Origin: Saitoella complicata NRRL Y-17804
Lineage: Eukaryota; Ascomycota; Saitoellomycetes; Saitoellales; Saitoellaceae
Direction of reading: 5' to 3'
Assembly (NCBI RefSeq): GCF_001661265.1
Contig: NW_017567007.1
Location: 180,165 to 244,164, forward strand
DNA: 64,000 bases
In this document: piece after piece, positions 19,804-31,800 of the stretch
Numbering within the stretch: the first letter of the stretch is position 1
Layout: each line of letters begins with the position of its first letter
Position numbers and translations under genes: made by a program
The notes under the pieces: model-generated
What the model saw: the letters and a program-made list of their open reading frames with translations, nothing else
What the model was told of the DNA's origin: nothing
Database searches by the model: none

Positions 19804-22800
19804 TCATACAATAGCCTGCCGGAGCAATTCCTTCTCCCTAGCGGTCAAGAAGTGCTCACAAAGCTCATTGAAAGAGGATACATTGTTGGCGACCGCAGAC
19901 TTGAAGAAGTCAACTGTAAAGTCCTTCAGGTGCACGTGCTTAAGAAGGTCATCTTCTTCCGCGATATCTTCATCGTCTTCTTCATCGGCAAATGCCGCTA
20001 GTTGACCAAGAGACATGCCACCCTCCATGGTGTTCGCGTCAGCTTCATCCCATTCATCGTCCGAAACCACCTCCTCTTCGTCATCATCACCTGTGCGGTT
20101 CTTTTCGGAAACAAGCTCATGAAGAAGCAGTTTGATGATTTTTGCAGGAAGAGGAATATAAGTCCACGTCTCGGGATCTGCGACAAGATGTAAGCTAACT
20201 TGCATCGGTGAAGCTCAATAGTAAAACTTACGGTTTCGTCGTGCGCTTCGTGTCATGATTCTGTTCGTCTGAGTGATAACTAAATCACCCTTTACCTTGA
20301 TGTTCATCAATTCTTGCATCTGCAAGCCGAACACAGTCGCCAGTGCGACAACGTTAAGCTTGATTTGTTCATATCTTTGAAAGACCTCGAAGTTTTCACA
20401 CCATGCCCGCAGTACAACTTCAAGACCTGTATTTTCACCAATGGTAATGTTTTTCAAGAAATCCACCACGGTGGTGGATTGCTGAATTGAGAGGTGTGCA
20501 AACACGCCAATGAGAGACTGGATGCAATTGGGTTGAGATGCAGTACTGAGTCTCACAGCCACGGCGTTGAGGAGCTCGGGCAGAACGGGTCCCAAGGAAT
20601 GCGCGAACTTGCGAATAACTGCCACAATCAATGGTCCAGCAAAGACGACCGCAGAATCCTCAAATGAGGATGACAGACATCTGCTCAGGATTACCATCAC
20701 AATCGAAAGTCCGTCATGCTGTCCATCGCTAAAGGCCTGGATCTGAGCAGGATCCTTCTGCACAAGGTTCCTCAAAACCTCCTGTCCAGACTGAAGAACT
20801 TCTAGATCATCAGTCGTACTCATAACCTTTGCTAAGCCTGGAAGAACAGTCGCAATATATCCTTCTGGTAATGGACTCAGCCCACTGGCTGTCAGTGAGT
20901 TAAGCAACTCCACTGCAACGGATGTCAGACCTTCCTGCTCTTCCCCGTTCAGAAACTGCGACAAAGGTGGCAAGGCACGCTGGCATACCGCAACGTAATT
21001 TCCTGCACTTTTAGCCATTGCTTCGAATGCGTCACCGACAATGCCAGTGAGCCAAGGGTCTCCTGGGCAACTAGCAGCAACCTCAAACAACAAAGGGATC
21101 ACTTTGTCCGAGCTGATGCAGGCTTTGTAGTCCACCCTGATAGCAGACGTAAGGGTTTCTAGGACGACACTGAGGAGATCGGAGGATTTCGATGGTACGA
21201 AGGAACTGGCAACGTCGATGATGTGCGTCTGATGCGAATGCAAAGCGTCTTTGTCAAGGATTGAGCATAGACGCTGAAGACCCTTCAAGCCTGAGTAACG
21301 TAGTATAACACCCTTGTCCGGCTGCATAGCCTCGAGGCACTTGCCAACAAGGCGAACTCCTTGCTCTGGTGTCCATAAGCTGGCAACTTCACCAGCAAGA
21401 ATCAGAGCCCTTCCTTGGAGCAACATTTGTTCAGCAGACAGACACTGCTGCAGTAGTTGATCAATACCCTGGAACCGCTCCGGTTCGAGATCGTCTCCAT
21501 CCTCTGCCATTACAACGTGCCCCAACAAGAAAAGCGTGGACTCTTGTCTTCGCCATTCCCTGTCCGAAAACGCCGCGCGAACCTCGTTCAACAATGCTGT
21601 GATAACCTCCTCTTCGCGTTTTTCTGCCAACTCTGCGACCAACTGGCCACACGCAATGCGTACGGTCCACCTAGCACTCACATCACCGCCCATATCGCCG
21701 ACAAACTTCTCTGCATCATCCTCCCATGCCTCCACCTCCTCCTCTCTTGCAATTGCAAAGGTAGACAGGAGATAAATGATTCGTGGGATGCCGTCAGATC
21801 CCAGGGAGGCCGTGATTGCGCGGTGGCCAAGTGCGATGGACAAGAATTCAAGATGTTCGGTTGCAAGAACATCGAGACTGATTGATTCGCCTTCTGCGGT
21901 TGTTGAGATTGACGGATGTGGTGTCGCAACATAGATTGGTGTAAGCGCGTTCAACGCGGTGAAAAGCGAGGGGAACGTTGTGGGAAGGTGTCGTGAGAGG
22001 TGCGAGGGGAATATCAAGCGTAGTTTGTTGATGGTTCGCAGCGCCTCAATCTGCAGCTCAACGAGACTCTCGTTTACCTCCTCTGGATTTGAAGGATCCA
22101 CAACAGGAAGAGAAACGGCCTGACAGAAGAGCTTCAGCCACGGCGGCAACGATCCATCCGCAAATACCCTGATAGGCTCCGCATGCGTATCCTTGAACAT
22201 CTCCAGTAGATCCACGGATGACCTGAAGATACTCACCGCCTTGCTCTTCGAAGTGTTGTCGACATGCTCAGTGGACACGATACCATATAGAGTCTGTACA
22301 AGGTCCGGCGCGACGCTGAAGAACTGGTCTTCAGCCAAACCTTCGTCGACAAACTCCTTCAATACCGTCAGTGCTCCTGTAGTTCCCACACCGCCCTCCT
22401 TCATCATCGACATGACACCGTCCATGAATGTAGGCCATTGTTCGGGATAGTCTGCGTGCGCTATCCTGGCAATGACATACGCAGCCGATCTCAGAATTAA
22501 GCTGCTAGGTGATCTTAGTAGAGGAAAAAGCGTGGTTCGGACGTGTTCTTTGGCTGTTGGTGTAGCGATTGGTATAGTGGGATTGTGATTCTCGGACTCA
22601 GCAGACCAATTGTTGAGGACATAGGATTTGAGCAGGATGAGTGCACTCTAGACGAACATCAGTCGATGAATCCTGTCTCGCATCGTAACGATCGCACCTG
22701 TCTCAATGGCTGGTCGACGTCATTCGAGGCAGCAATATTGCTTAACCCGACAGGAAAACCTGCCTGTCCTTGGAGTTGACGCAGGCTCAGCTCTGCCGAA

Positions 22801-22862
22801 AGACGAGCATTTTGATCTGCAGATTGTGTAGCAGCAAGCAACGGCAGAAGGTCGCTCTCCAT
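19804..22862 (-). CDS. KAP114: Importin-9-type karyopherin Kap114
   Basis: Three exons (22862-22698, 22647-20232, 20177-19804; introns 50 and 54 bp) encode 984 residues, the usual size of importin betas. The N-terminus MESDLLPLLAATQSADQNAR and QPLRQSALILLKSYVLNNW form the importin-beta N-terminal (Ran-binding) repeat. HEAT repeats fill the rest. Near the C-terminus an acidic stretch (DDDEEEVVSDDEWDEAD) matches the acidic loop of Kap114/IPO9. It imports TBP, histones H2A-H2B and other cargo. The frame is open upstream of the chosen ATG, but MESD.. matches the family start. Confidence 0.9.
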
Positions 22863-23206
22863 GACAGAAAATGTCGAGGAATTGGAGGATGTTGTAAGCT
22901 GCACGCGTTGTTTTGAACATGCCCGAACGGGTCGAATTACTGGTAGTGTAAAGTGCGTCAGAAAAACTAAGAGCTCTATAGACATGCACAGAAATAGATA
23001 AGAGAAACCTTTTACTTTTTACGGGTTACCCAGCTGGTTACCTGCACACTCTGTCATTACGCTCTGACCAGCCTCTCCACAGCTGGTTCATGCACCCACG
23101 GCCTGGCGCGGCACGGCATACGAGCTTGGTAAACAGATCCCGGGTCAAGAACAGTCATTGTCAGCTCAATTAGCATCCATTCGACAAGCAGAAACGATCA
23201 ACCAGC
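22863..23206. promoter_or_regulatory. Divergent promoter of KAP114 and SYN8
   Basis: 344 bp between two start codons. It includes ACGGGTTACCC at about 23019, similar to a Reb1-type core (CGGGTAA), and repeated CAGCTGGTT words; both are suggestive only. Confidence 0.35.
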
Positions 23207-24065
23207 ATGGCCCCTTCAGCCGCCTCAAAGCTCACTCTCCTCGCTGACTCCACCTTACTAACCCTCCACGAACGTCAGCGACTGCTCTCCATCAACGTTC
23301 CACCATCACCAGAGACAGACGAGGAGATCCTGAAGTCATTACAGACTCTACAACACGGAATCGATGTCCTAGAAGAAGAATTGGGTAGAGCAGAGAGCGA
23401 TGGCAAGACGTATGCTGCATACATCCCCCATTGAATGCACCCACTGATCCCAATCATACAGGAGCTCAACCAAGCTGAAAGAAGCCGAAGACGTCCTCAT
23501 CAAACTCCAATCATCCTACCACAACCTCAAATCAATGTTCGACTCACCCTCAGACACCGAAGCACCTCCACTTCTGAACCCACCAACACTCCGAACATCC
23601 CGATCACCCTCTCCACACTCTACATCAGCAAAGGCTGCCGCGTCCCTCCTTGGCTCTGATCCGAGAGAAGATTTACTAGGCGAACCTTCTCGAAACCAAC
23701 GAGAACGGAAACAGGTTAGGTTCTCGGATAGTGTGTTCTCGAATGAAGATGGAGAGCCGAATGATAACTCCACGATCTTGGCGCTGCAGAACCGGATTAT
23801 GGAGAGTCAGGATACGTCGTTAGATGCGTTGGCTGCGTCTCTGAGTACTACGCGGAACCTCTCGCTGCACATTTCGGATGAGCTTGATTCACATCAGGAA
23901 CTTTTGGCAGATTTAGATGATGCCGTTGACAGGAGTCGCACGAGAGTCGAGGACGCGCGAAGAAGAGTGAGGAAGATCGGGAGGAAGGTGAAGGGGAACT
24001 GGGGATGCAGTATCATTACTTTGTTGATCTGCATCCTGGTGATCTTAATCGTGGTGCTGAAATAG
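23207..24065 (+). CDS. SYN8: Endosomal Qc-SNARE, Syn8-like
   Basis: Two exons (23207-23409, 23462-24065; 52-bp intron) encode 268 residues. The N-terminal helical part (LLADSTLLTLHERQRLLSIN) matches fungal syntaxin-8 proteins, followed by a Ser/Pro linker, a SNARE helix (about residues 180-240) and a C-terminal anchor (CSIITLLICILVILIVVLK). It should act in endosome and vacuole fusion. At the zero layer the usual ELDxQ reads ELDSHQ: His212 occupies the expected glutamine position and Gln213 follows. Confidence 0.87.
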
Positions 24066-24396
24066 GCGATGAGCTGAAGGGTTATTTATCTCGATAGACT
24101 TCGAATTGATAGCGATATGGGTTATGGATTGGGTCAAGGCGTTTCTTACAGCGAGCAAATTGCAATTGATTTGATATAACATACACGATTGAAGAACATT
24201 CTTCAGATAACAATTGATTGCTGTATTCAGAAATTATGCCACACATGCAGTAGCACAGCTACATCCCCTCATGATGTAGATACAAAATTAAAAATATATG
24301 AACCCCAAAAACGCTCAGTGATCCGGACCCAATGACCTATATCATACACTTTCTTCTCCTTTCCTCAGATAATTCCCACGTCACAGACGTAAACGC
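24066..24396. other. Convergent intergenic region
   Basis: 331 bp of A/T-rich 3' flanks between SYN8 and the small mitochondrial protein gene. Nothing else was recognised. Confidence 0.5.
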
Positions 24397-24780
24397 TTAC
24401 TTATGCTCCTTGACGTGCTTGACGGTCTTTTTCTGCATCTCCTCGATGGAGTCACCCTGCTTGTCTGCCTTGATGTAGGCCTCCGATGCGGAAGCGAGAG
24501 TCTCGTTCCATCCTGGGGCGTGGTCGACGAGCTTGCCGTTGTCGTCGTGGTCCTGACCCTTGAGGTGCTTCTGCTTCTGTTCCTCGAGCTTCTGTACGCC
24601 AAACAATTAGCATTCACTCAGCAAGTGTAATCGAAAAGGAAGACGAACATCAGGGTCGTTCTCAGACATATGAGATCCGGTAACGCCGTCAGTCTTGGAT
24701 GCCTGGGACATGCATCGGACACCAGAGGAGCGGAGAGGAGCAGCCTGACGAGCGATAGAAGAGCGGATGGCGGAGAGCAT
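24397..24780 (-). CDS. Small conserved mitochondrial protein
   Basis: Two exons (24780-24649, 24591-24397; 57-bp intron) give 108 residues. The N-terminus MLSAIRSSIARQAAPLRSSG is an amphipathic mitochondrial presequence. The rest is short and hydrophilic, with blocks TGSHMSENDPD, HAPGWNETLASASEAYIKAD and MQKKTVKHVKEH. I recognise it as a fungal hypothetical family with the conserved ETLASASEA block, but know no function. It has a TATA-like element about 75 bp upstream. Confidence 0.78.
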
Positions 24781-24855
24781 TGTGACTGTGGTAGTGATGA
24801 TCGACTGTTCTTGTTGGTTGTATGCGGTACCCTCCAAGTCGAGGAGCCGTCCCCC

Positions 24856-24863
24856 TTATAAAT
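24856..24863 (-). promoter_or_regulatory. TATA box of small mitochondrial protein gene
   Basis: On the minus strand the segment reads TTTATAAGG, about 75 bp before the ATG at 24780, a spacing similar to the TATA at 18810. Confidence 0.55.
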
Positions 24864-25087
24864 TAAGCGCACCTCGGCCGTGAGGAGTTTGAGCTGTCAT
24901 GACGTCATGTGCGGTGCGCTGAATCGCATCACTGCGCATCTCCCAATTGGCTAGCACACCAACGTCACATTTGCTTGGAGTGGGACTGAAATAAAGAAGA
25001 ATATAAAACCAATTAAATGTCAAATACACCGTCCACAAAGATCCCTGTAAACATACCCGTCCATCCAGAATGCATCTCAAGAAAAGA

Positions 25088-25309
25088 TCACAAGCAAAAA
25101 AGACTCCGCGGCCGCCGAGCAAGGCCATGGCCATGGCCTAAACGAAACATAACATCCAAACCCAACAAAAAGAAACCATACATATCAAACAACAGATCCA
25201 CAAATGTATACCACGCCCTCGTCTTTTTGTAAAGCAATCGAGACAATCCCAACAGATAAAACAAAATGGCAGAACAAGCGCCAGTGCGCACAGCGCTGAT
25301 CTGACTCAT
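25088..25309 (-). CDS. Possible small membrane protein (73 aa)
   Basis: ATG-initiated frame that was not recognised. It encodes two hydrophobic segments (GACSAILFYLLGLSRLLY and FVDLLFDMYGFFLLGLDVMF) separated by KKTRAWYT and ending in a basic tail (LARRPRS). It sits alone in the 648-bp gap 24781-25428, downstream of another minus-strand gene, so it could instead be 3' UTR. The two-helix pattern is the only support. Confidence 0.3.
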   Translation of the reverse strand: MSQISAVRTGACSAILFYLLGLSRLLYKKTRAWYTFVDLLFDMYGFFLLGLDVMFRLGHGHGLARRPRSLFCL

Positions 25310-25428
25310 CCACAAGAAGGTAAAAAGACAACAAGAACCCACCTAAAACCCATCTATCATCCGGTCTTCACACACACCCATACCTCAATGACCATAGTTA
25401 ATCACCATCTCATAGGTATATCGGTGAT

Positions 25429-25875
25429 CTACCAGTAAGAGCGCCTGGCGTACTGGTTCCTCGGGGGAGTAGCAACCCTCATCCCAGTGATGGGGTCAAC
25501 AATCGCAACACCCCTAGCCGCACCAACCCTCTGTCCACCCCTTCCATTCCATCCATTCCCGTTTCCGACATTCGAGAAAACACTGGTAGTGGTGTAGGCC
25601 TGACTCTGAGGGGGAGATCCACCAGGAGAGGTAGAGCCAGTGCTCGACGATGAGGAATAAACAGATGAAGTGATGGACATGACCTCGTCGTTCGTCAAAC
25701 AGGGACAGAACTCAAGATCGTCGAGCTCGTCAAAGGAGCGAGCAGCTTCATAGCGCTCACGGGCGGAGAGGGGGGGAGTGGTCGGCGAGCGGAGAGAGGA
25801 CGAGGTGGAGGGCGGGGAGGAGAAGTAACCGCCGGTAGAAGTGAAGGCAGCGGAGTTTGCGTTGAACTTGTGCAT
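25429..25875 (-). CDS. Hypothetical Ser/Gly/Asn-rich protein
   Basis: Single exon, 148 residues, unrecognised. Low-complexity Ser/Thr/Pro runs and a Gly/Asn stretch (VGNGNGWNGRGGQR) surround two better-ordered blocks: ARSFDELDDLEFCPCLTNDE in the middle and VAIVDPITGMRVATPP near the end. The latter reads like a conserved motif of small fungal regulatory proteins. It may be stress or development related, but there is no direct evidence. Confidence 0.65.
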   Translation of the reverse strand: MHKFNANSAAFTSTGGYFSSPPSTSSSLRSPTTPPLSARERYEAARSFDELDDLEFCPCLTNDEVMSITSSVYSSSSSTGSTSPGGSPPQSQAYTTTSVFSNVGNGNGWNGRGGQRVGAARGVAIVDPITGMRVATPPRNQYARRSYW

Positions 25876-26200
25876 GATCGGTTGGTATTAAGAGTAGAAG
25901 TATGTTCAGGTTGCTGGTGGTGGTTGATGGGTTGATATTCAAAGGCGGTCCTAGAAGAACGGCAGGGGTGGCGACGCTGGCACTTCCCAAAATTGCTTAA
26001 GTCTGCGGTGGTGTGCATGAGGGGCCCGGGCCCGCGCCGCAATGCGTTGGCAGCCAACCAACCCCCTTCAATGGGCAATTAATTGTAAAGGGAATATCCC
26101 AGGTTGCCAAGTTTCTACTGTTACGATTGCTGTTCATTCACTCTGTCCCACCGCTGTTCAATCCCTGATGTAACCAGCTGGCCAGATGTTGCTATCAAAT
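25876..26200. other. Intergenic region
   Basis: 325 bp holding the promoter of the Ser/Gly/Asn-rich protein gene and the 3' flank of rev7. No other feature was seen. Confidence 0.4.
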
Positions 26201-27045
26201 TTAGGCTCGTTCACCCTCTTTTAGCTTCCCCTTCGCTCTACTCTCCTCGATCCACGCATCAATCTTGATCGGCCCTATCTCAATATTCCTTAACGGCTTC
26301 GTCGTAACCCTCGTTCTGACACTCTCTCCGTTGACCTGCACCCCGTTCTGTTGTGGCTGAGCAGGAATCCACGGATCTGGGTATTGTGCCGGTTTATCCT
26401 CGTGCTCTTTCAGCTCGATCGCAACGGTGAAGGTACAGTCTTCGGGGAGTTTTCCTAGGGTTGTGGCGGATTGTTGGATTCGGATGAGTGTTGCGCGAAA
26501 TTGTTCGAGAAGGTCGGACTGGGTGAAGGTTGCGGATGTAGATGATATAGGGATATTGTGTTCCTGCTCTGGGATATTGGGAAATGACGATACGTCAAAC
26601 ACGAATCGCTCCATGGGCGTTTCATCGGCTGATAAAATGATAACCGAGACACGGTTAACGGTACACTATGAGTCTTCTGTCAGATTAGTTCCCAGGAAGA
26701 ATTCCACCAGAATGGCCCACCTTTTTCAACTCCTCGTTGACACTTGTGACTACGTCACGGATCCAGTCGTTAAGCATGGGATGCCGTGATCGTCGGACGA
26801 CGGTGTTGTACTTTCGGGCTCGCTCGAAGAGTTCTGGGGGGTAGAGGTCTCGAATGAAGAGGATCGTGTGTATTGCGACGGTCACTACCCTCACTGTCAG
26901 ATCAAACACAGAGCCGGCCAAACAGTGCTCGTACGGAAGTCGCAAAACGTTTGCAGGATGACTGTTGAAGCTTTAGCATGATTCACAATGAAATCTTACT
27001 GTAATAGCAACTGTTATGAGTCCATTCACTCGGCTTCCTCAACAT
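26201..27045 (-). CDS. REV7: DNA polymerase zeta subunit Rev7 (HORMA domain), start uncertain
   Basis: Rev7/MAD2L2 is the accessory subunit of translesion polymerase zeta. Well-supported exons are 26665-26201 and 26884-26721, with introns of 55 and 50 bp, preceded by an exon ending at 26935. Joined they read QTFCDFL/TVAIHTILFIRDLYPPELF, NTVVRRSRHPMLNDWI and SVIILSADETPMERFVFDVS, the HORMA core. The first residues are unresolved: an ATG at 27045 fits the frame (233 residues) only if a 38-bp intron is spliced (26999-26962), shorter than any other intron here. The start may therefore be wrong. Confidence 0.75.
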
Positions 27046-27265
27046 CACCTCTTGCGGATCATCCTTGTGCTCCTTCGTCTTGCTCATCGCTCGTCAGATG
27101 TTGTCCTTGTGTCCTAAGCTTGTTTGTGTACAGCAGCTGGCTGGCTGACCGTCGCCTCGCCAAACGCTGGATTAAGGCACACAATCTTATCAGATCCCCC
27201 GCCCCCAGCCAGCCCCATTACGGTATATACGCGGGACAACCTCCAACTTCACACATGAACAGACC

Positions 27266-28470
27266 ATGACCATGACCGAGAGACACGAGTATCAGTATGC
27301 CGACGCCGTAAGTGATCATTTCATGTGTCCGGTATGTCGGAGTGTGTTGGTGGAGCCGGTGCAGACGCGGTGTGGGTACGTGTTCCACGCCGATCACATT
27401 GCAGTTTCGGACGCTGATGAGTCGGGCGTTACAGGCATATATTCTGTACGCCATGTATCGAATCCGCATTATCGCATTCGAGGACGTGTCCGGTGGATCG
27501 CGCAGCGCTCACCCAATCAGATCTCCTCCCAGCACCAAAGATAATCGCAAACATCGTCAACGAGCTCTTGGTGGTGTGTCCCAACCAGTCAGAAGGATGT
27601 CCAAATGTTCTGCAGAGACAGCTGCTAGGGACACATTTAGAGAAGGAATGCGACTATGCTTGGGTGCTGTGTCCTGGGGCGGAGTGTGATGAGATGGTTC
27701 TAAGGAAGGATTTGAGTGGGGATGGGGAGTGTGCGCATGAGATGGAGATGTGCGAGATGTGTAAACGGATTATACGAGATAATGAGGTGGGTTGCCTGGT
27801 GACAGGATTTCGACGGTTGCTAACTGTCCCACAGGCTCACGTGTCAATATGTCCGGCGGTCGAAGTGTCGTGTCGATATTGCTCGACCCACATCCAGCGT
27901 GGAGATCTCGACGCACACCTTTCCGGCTGCCCTGAAGCTGTCTCTACATGTCCAGCTGAAGACGTCGGATGCCCGTGGACTGGTCCACGGCGGGAACTAT
28001 CAGATCATACGTTGCTTTGTACCCTTGTACTCATCGCACCGGCCCTCCGCACCCAAGCATCCCGAATATCCGCTCTCGAATCCGAGAACCACCGTCTTCG
28101 TTCTTCGTTACACAGTTTGTCTCAACCACCACTCGATCCATCTCTCACGCGAGAATTCGAGACACTGGTGCTGGATCAAGAGCGCTTACGGAACGACGTG
28201 GCAAGTATGGACATGCAGAATCGGATGTTCGTGATGAATGAGGGTATTCGTATGAGAGAGGAGGTGCAAGAGTTGCGGACTGCGGTATGGCAGTTAAAGG
28301 CACAGGTTCACTGGTTGATGGTGGATAGGGAAAGGAGGATGGGCAGTGCAGGTGTGGGAATACCAAGCTCGCGACCGGGAAGCTCGGAATTGGGTGGGCA
28401 TGGCCAAGAGAGGGGAGAACCACCGAGGAGATTGAATGACAATTTGAGGCAGCTTGACGTGAAACTGTGA
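27266..28470 (+). CDS. RING and TRAF-type zinc-finger protein
   Basis: Three exons (27266-27375, 27435-27786, 27835-28470; introns 59 and 48 bp) encode 365 residues. The N-terminal RING reads CPVCRSVLVEP...RCGHIFCTPCIESALSHSRTCPVDR, with Asp as the last zinc ligand, as in TRAF6-type fingers. Cys/His-rich TRAF zinc fingers follow (CPNQSEGCPNVLQRQLLGTH, CRYCSTHIQRGDLDAHLSGC), then a coiled coil (about 215-300) and a disordered tail. It is probably an E3 ubiquitin ligase; the partners are unknown. Confidence 0.85.
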
Positions 28471-28824
28471 AAACGATGAAGGGAATGGCTTTACGATAGG
28501 AACATTGTTGGATGGAGTTCTGATTTAATATACCACGGGGATTTATATAATTCAAGTGCAGGGGCTTTCTGGCGCCGCATACACAATAAACACTGGCGCA
28601 CGTCGTACGGTCATCCGTTCAGCCAAAGACCAGCTGCAGCAGCGGCAGACAACGTGTTCAGATCACCTCCAAGAGCTCGATATTGCATACGGTAGAGACT
28701 CTTCATTCGCAGCATATACTCGAAGTTGCTTCTGCAGTCAGCGTCCGTTGACGTTCTAGTTCTGGTTCTGCATCATGACGGTCCGTTCTCCTTTTCTTGA
28801 CGATTGGTCGCAAACCGCGTACCT
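28471..28824. other. Upstream region of PKC1
   Basis: 354 bp between plus-strand genes. An ATG at 28775 opens a 26-codon frame that stops before the kinase frame begins; it could be an upstream ORF in the PKC1 leader. Confidence 0.4.
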
Positions 28825-31800
28825 ATGTATGATCATGGGACAGCAGCTGACGTGATGATGGCACAGGAATACGCGGATAAGATTAAGGATGTGGAGAGAC
28901 GAATTGAGAAGGAGAAGGCTATGATCAGTGGTGCACAGGCTATGCGATCACGGACTGACAATGCGGCCGTGCACCTGAACTTGGAACGTGAAGTCCGTGA
29001 GGCGCAGAAGAACATTCGGTACCTCGAGGATCGGCTAAGAGAATTGCACATCAAGAATGGGCTGCCTGTCTATGGCGATAATATCGGCCCACCGGCTCCG
29101 CCAAAGCACCAGAGTAGGGAGGAGGAACGGAGGGCTTCGAGGACGGGGTTGGGTATCACCGACGCTGTGCCGCCATTGCCACCACCGAAGGGTGGATCGT
29201 TGCCTGGCCCCGGTGTACCCAAGGCAAGGCCTCATTACACGAAGCTAGGTTTGTCTTTCTTGGATTTGAACATTGCCAAGCATGTATGCTGACTTAAGGT
29301 GACCAGATTTGATTAAGGCCGAGACACCACATACAGGTCCCAAGATTCAGCTCATGCTTCAGCAACTCGAGTTCAAGCTTACCGTCGAGAAACAATACAA
29401 GGAGGGTATCGAAAAGATGGCTAAGTTGTATCAGCTTGAGGGCGATCGTCGGAGCAGGGCTGATGCGGAGAGTAAGAGGGTGGAGAGTACACAGAAGATT
29501 CAGTTGCTCAAGCAGGCATTGAAAAGATATGAAGACTTGCATGTTGATGTTGCGGAAGAGGAGGCGGAGGATGATGACAGTGTGAACGCGCCTAACATTC
29601 GCAGGCCTTTGAGTGGAAAACTCATGATCCGCATTTCTGCCGTGCGCGACGTCAACCACGCTTCGACCAGCCGCTTCTCTCGTGGCCCTGAGACTTCTGT
29701 CATGATCAAGGTTGAAGACACCGTTCGCGCCAAAACCAAGCCCTCGCGCCACGACAAGTGGGATGAAGAGTTTGACATTGATGTCGACAAGGCTAACGAG
29801 TTGGAGATCACGGTCTACGACAAGCAGGGTGATCACGCCTTCCCCATTGGATTGCTTTGGGTTAGGATTTCGGACATCGTAGAGGAGCTTCGCAGAAAGA
29901 AGATCGAGCAGGAGATCGCTGGATCTGGTTGGGTAGAGGCAGAAAAGGTTACTCACGATGGAAGGGCCAGTCCTGAGAAGGGCAATGTTACTCCACCTTC
30001 AGAGCCGGTTCAGGTTCCAAACCGTCAAATCATTCAGAACAACCTTGTCGCAAAGGACCCCTCAAAGACCGGTATCGATACCTGGTTTGCATTGGAGCCC
30101 GCTGGTCGGATCTACATGCATATCGACTTCATCAAGGACACGAAGGGCAAGCGACCTCTCGAGATGGGTGGTCTCGGCCGTCAAGGTGCTATCCGTCAGA
30201 AGAAGGAGGAAGTTCACGAGATGTACGGTCACAAGTTCGTGCAGCAGCAGTTCTACCAAATCATGCGCTGTGCTTTCTGTGGTGAGTTCTTGAAGAATGC
30301 TGCAGGTATGCAGTGCGAGGACTGTACGTACACTTGTCACAAGAAGTGTTACCCCAAGGTCGTTACCAAGTGTATCTCCAAGTCGAACGCGGAGACGGAT
30401 CCGGAGGAGGAGAAGCTCAACCACCGTATTCCTCACAGATTCGAGCCTCTTACAAACATTAGTGCCAACTGGTGTTGTCACTGTGGTTACATTCTTCCTC
30501 TAGGAAAGAAAAACGCCAAGAAGTGCTCAGAATGTGGTCTTACCTGTCACACTCAGTGTGCTCACTTGGTTCCCGACTTCTGCGGTATGTCTATGGAAAT
30601 GGCGAACGCCATCCTGGGAGAAATCAAGAGCACAAGGATTAGGAAGGCTCAGGTGCCTATGTCACAACGAATGCGTCAGGGTCCACCACCACGGAAGTCT
30701 TTGCCAGACGTCGGTGCGGGATACCGGCAGCCGTCTTACATCGAGAGCGGAGAACCACCCGTACTGCCTATGCCCGCGGGTGTTTTGGGTGGTGAGGAGC
30801 GTCGGCTTTTGCCTGAAAGACCGTCGTACACCTCTACCCCCTCTGCTCTCAGTTTGCAGGCTGCAGGTGCGGTTACCAAACCTGTTCAACCTAGTCCGCC
30901 TTCGCGAGTGCCGCTGCCTCAACAGCAACGTCCAGGTGGTCCTCCAAGGACTGCTTCCCAGGCAGCTGCTGCTGCTTTCGCTGCCGCACAAGCTAACACC
31001 TCTTCAAGCAGTGCGGCTGCTGCCGCGGCTGCCGCCGCTGCTGCTGGCAAGCGCCAATCTGTCAGCCAACAACCTTACAGGCCGGCCGTGGACAATCGCC
31101 GGCCGTCCTCGGCCACGTCCTCCCAGACTGCAATCTCGTCCCAAGCATCACGCTCGTCTGCACAAACAGTGATTCCTTCGCAGCGACCAGACCTACCGCC
31201 TGTTCCTTCCTCTCCCACCATTCCTACCATCCTTCCTACAATCGACCAGGGTGTTGAGAAGGTTCCGGAGAAGGCTCTCGATGTCGTCGCCCAGCCCTCT
31301 CGCCAGATGGTGAGACGCAAGATTGGCCTCGACGACTTCAACTTCTTAGCGGTGCTCGGAAAGGGTAACTTTGGTAAGGTTATGTTGGCAGAAGCGAAGC
31401 AAAACAAGCAGCTGTATGCCATCAAGGTCTTAAAGAAGGAGTTCATCATCGAGAACGACGAAGTTGAGAGTACTCGTTCTGAGAAGCGCGTTTTCCTTGT
31501 TGCCAACAGGGAGCGTCATCCCTTCCTCCTGAATCTCCACTCCTGCTTCCAGACTGAAACCCGTATCTACTTCGTTATGGAATACATCAGTGGTGGTGAT
31601 CTTATGTTGCACATTCAGAGGGAACAGTTCGGTGCCAAGCGCGCACAGTTCTACGCTGCTGAAGTGTTGTTGGCATTGAAGTACTTCCACGAGAACGGCA
31701 TTATCTACCGTGATTTAAAGTTGGACAATATCCTTCTTGGTTTGGATGGTCACATCAAGATTGCCGATTACGGTCTCTGCAAGGAAGATATGTGGCATGG

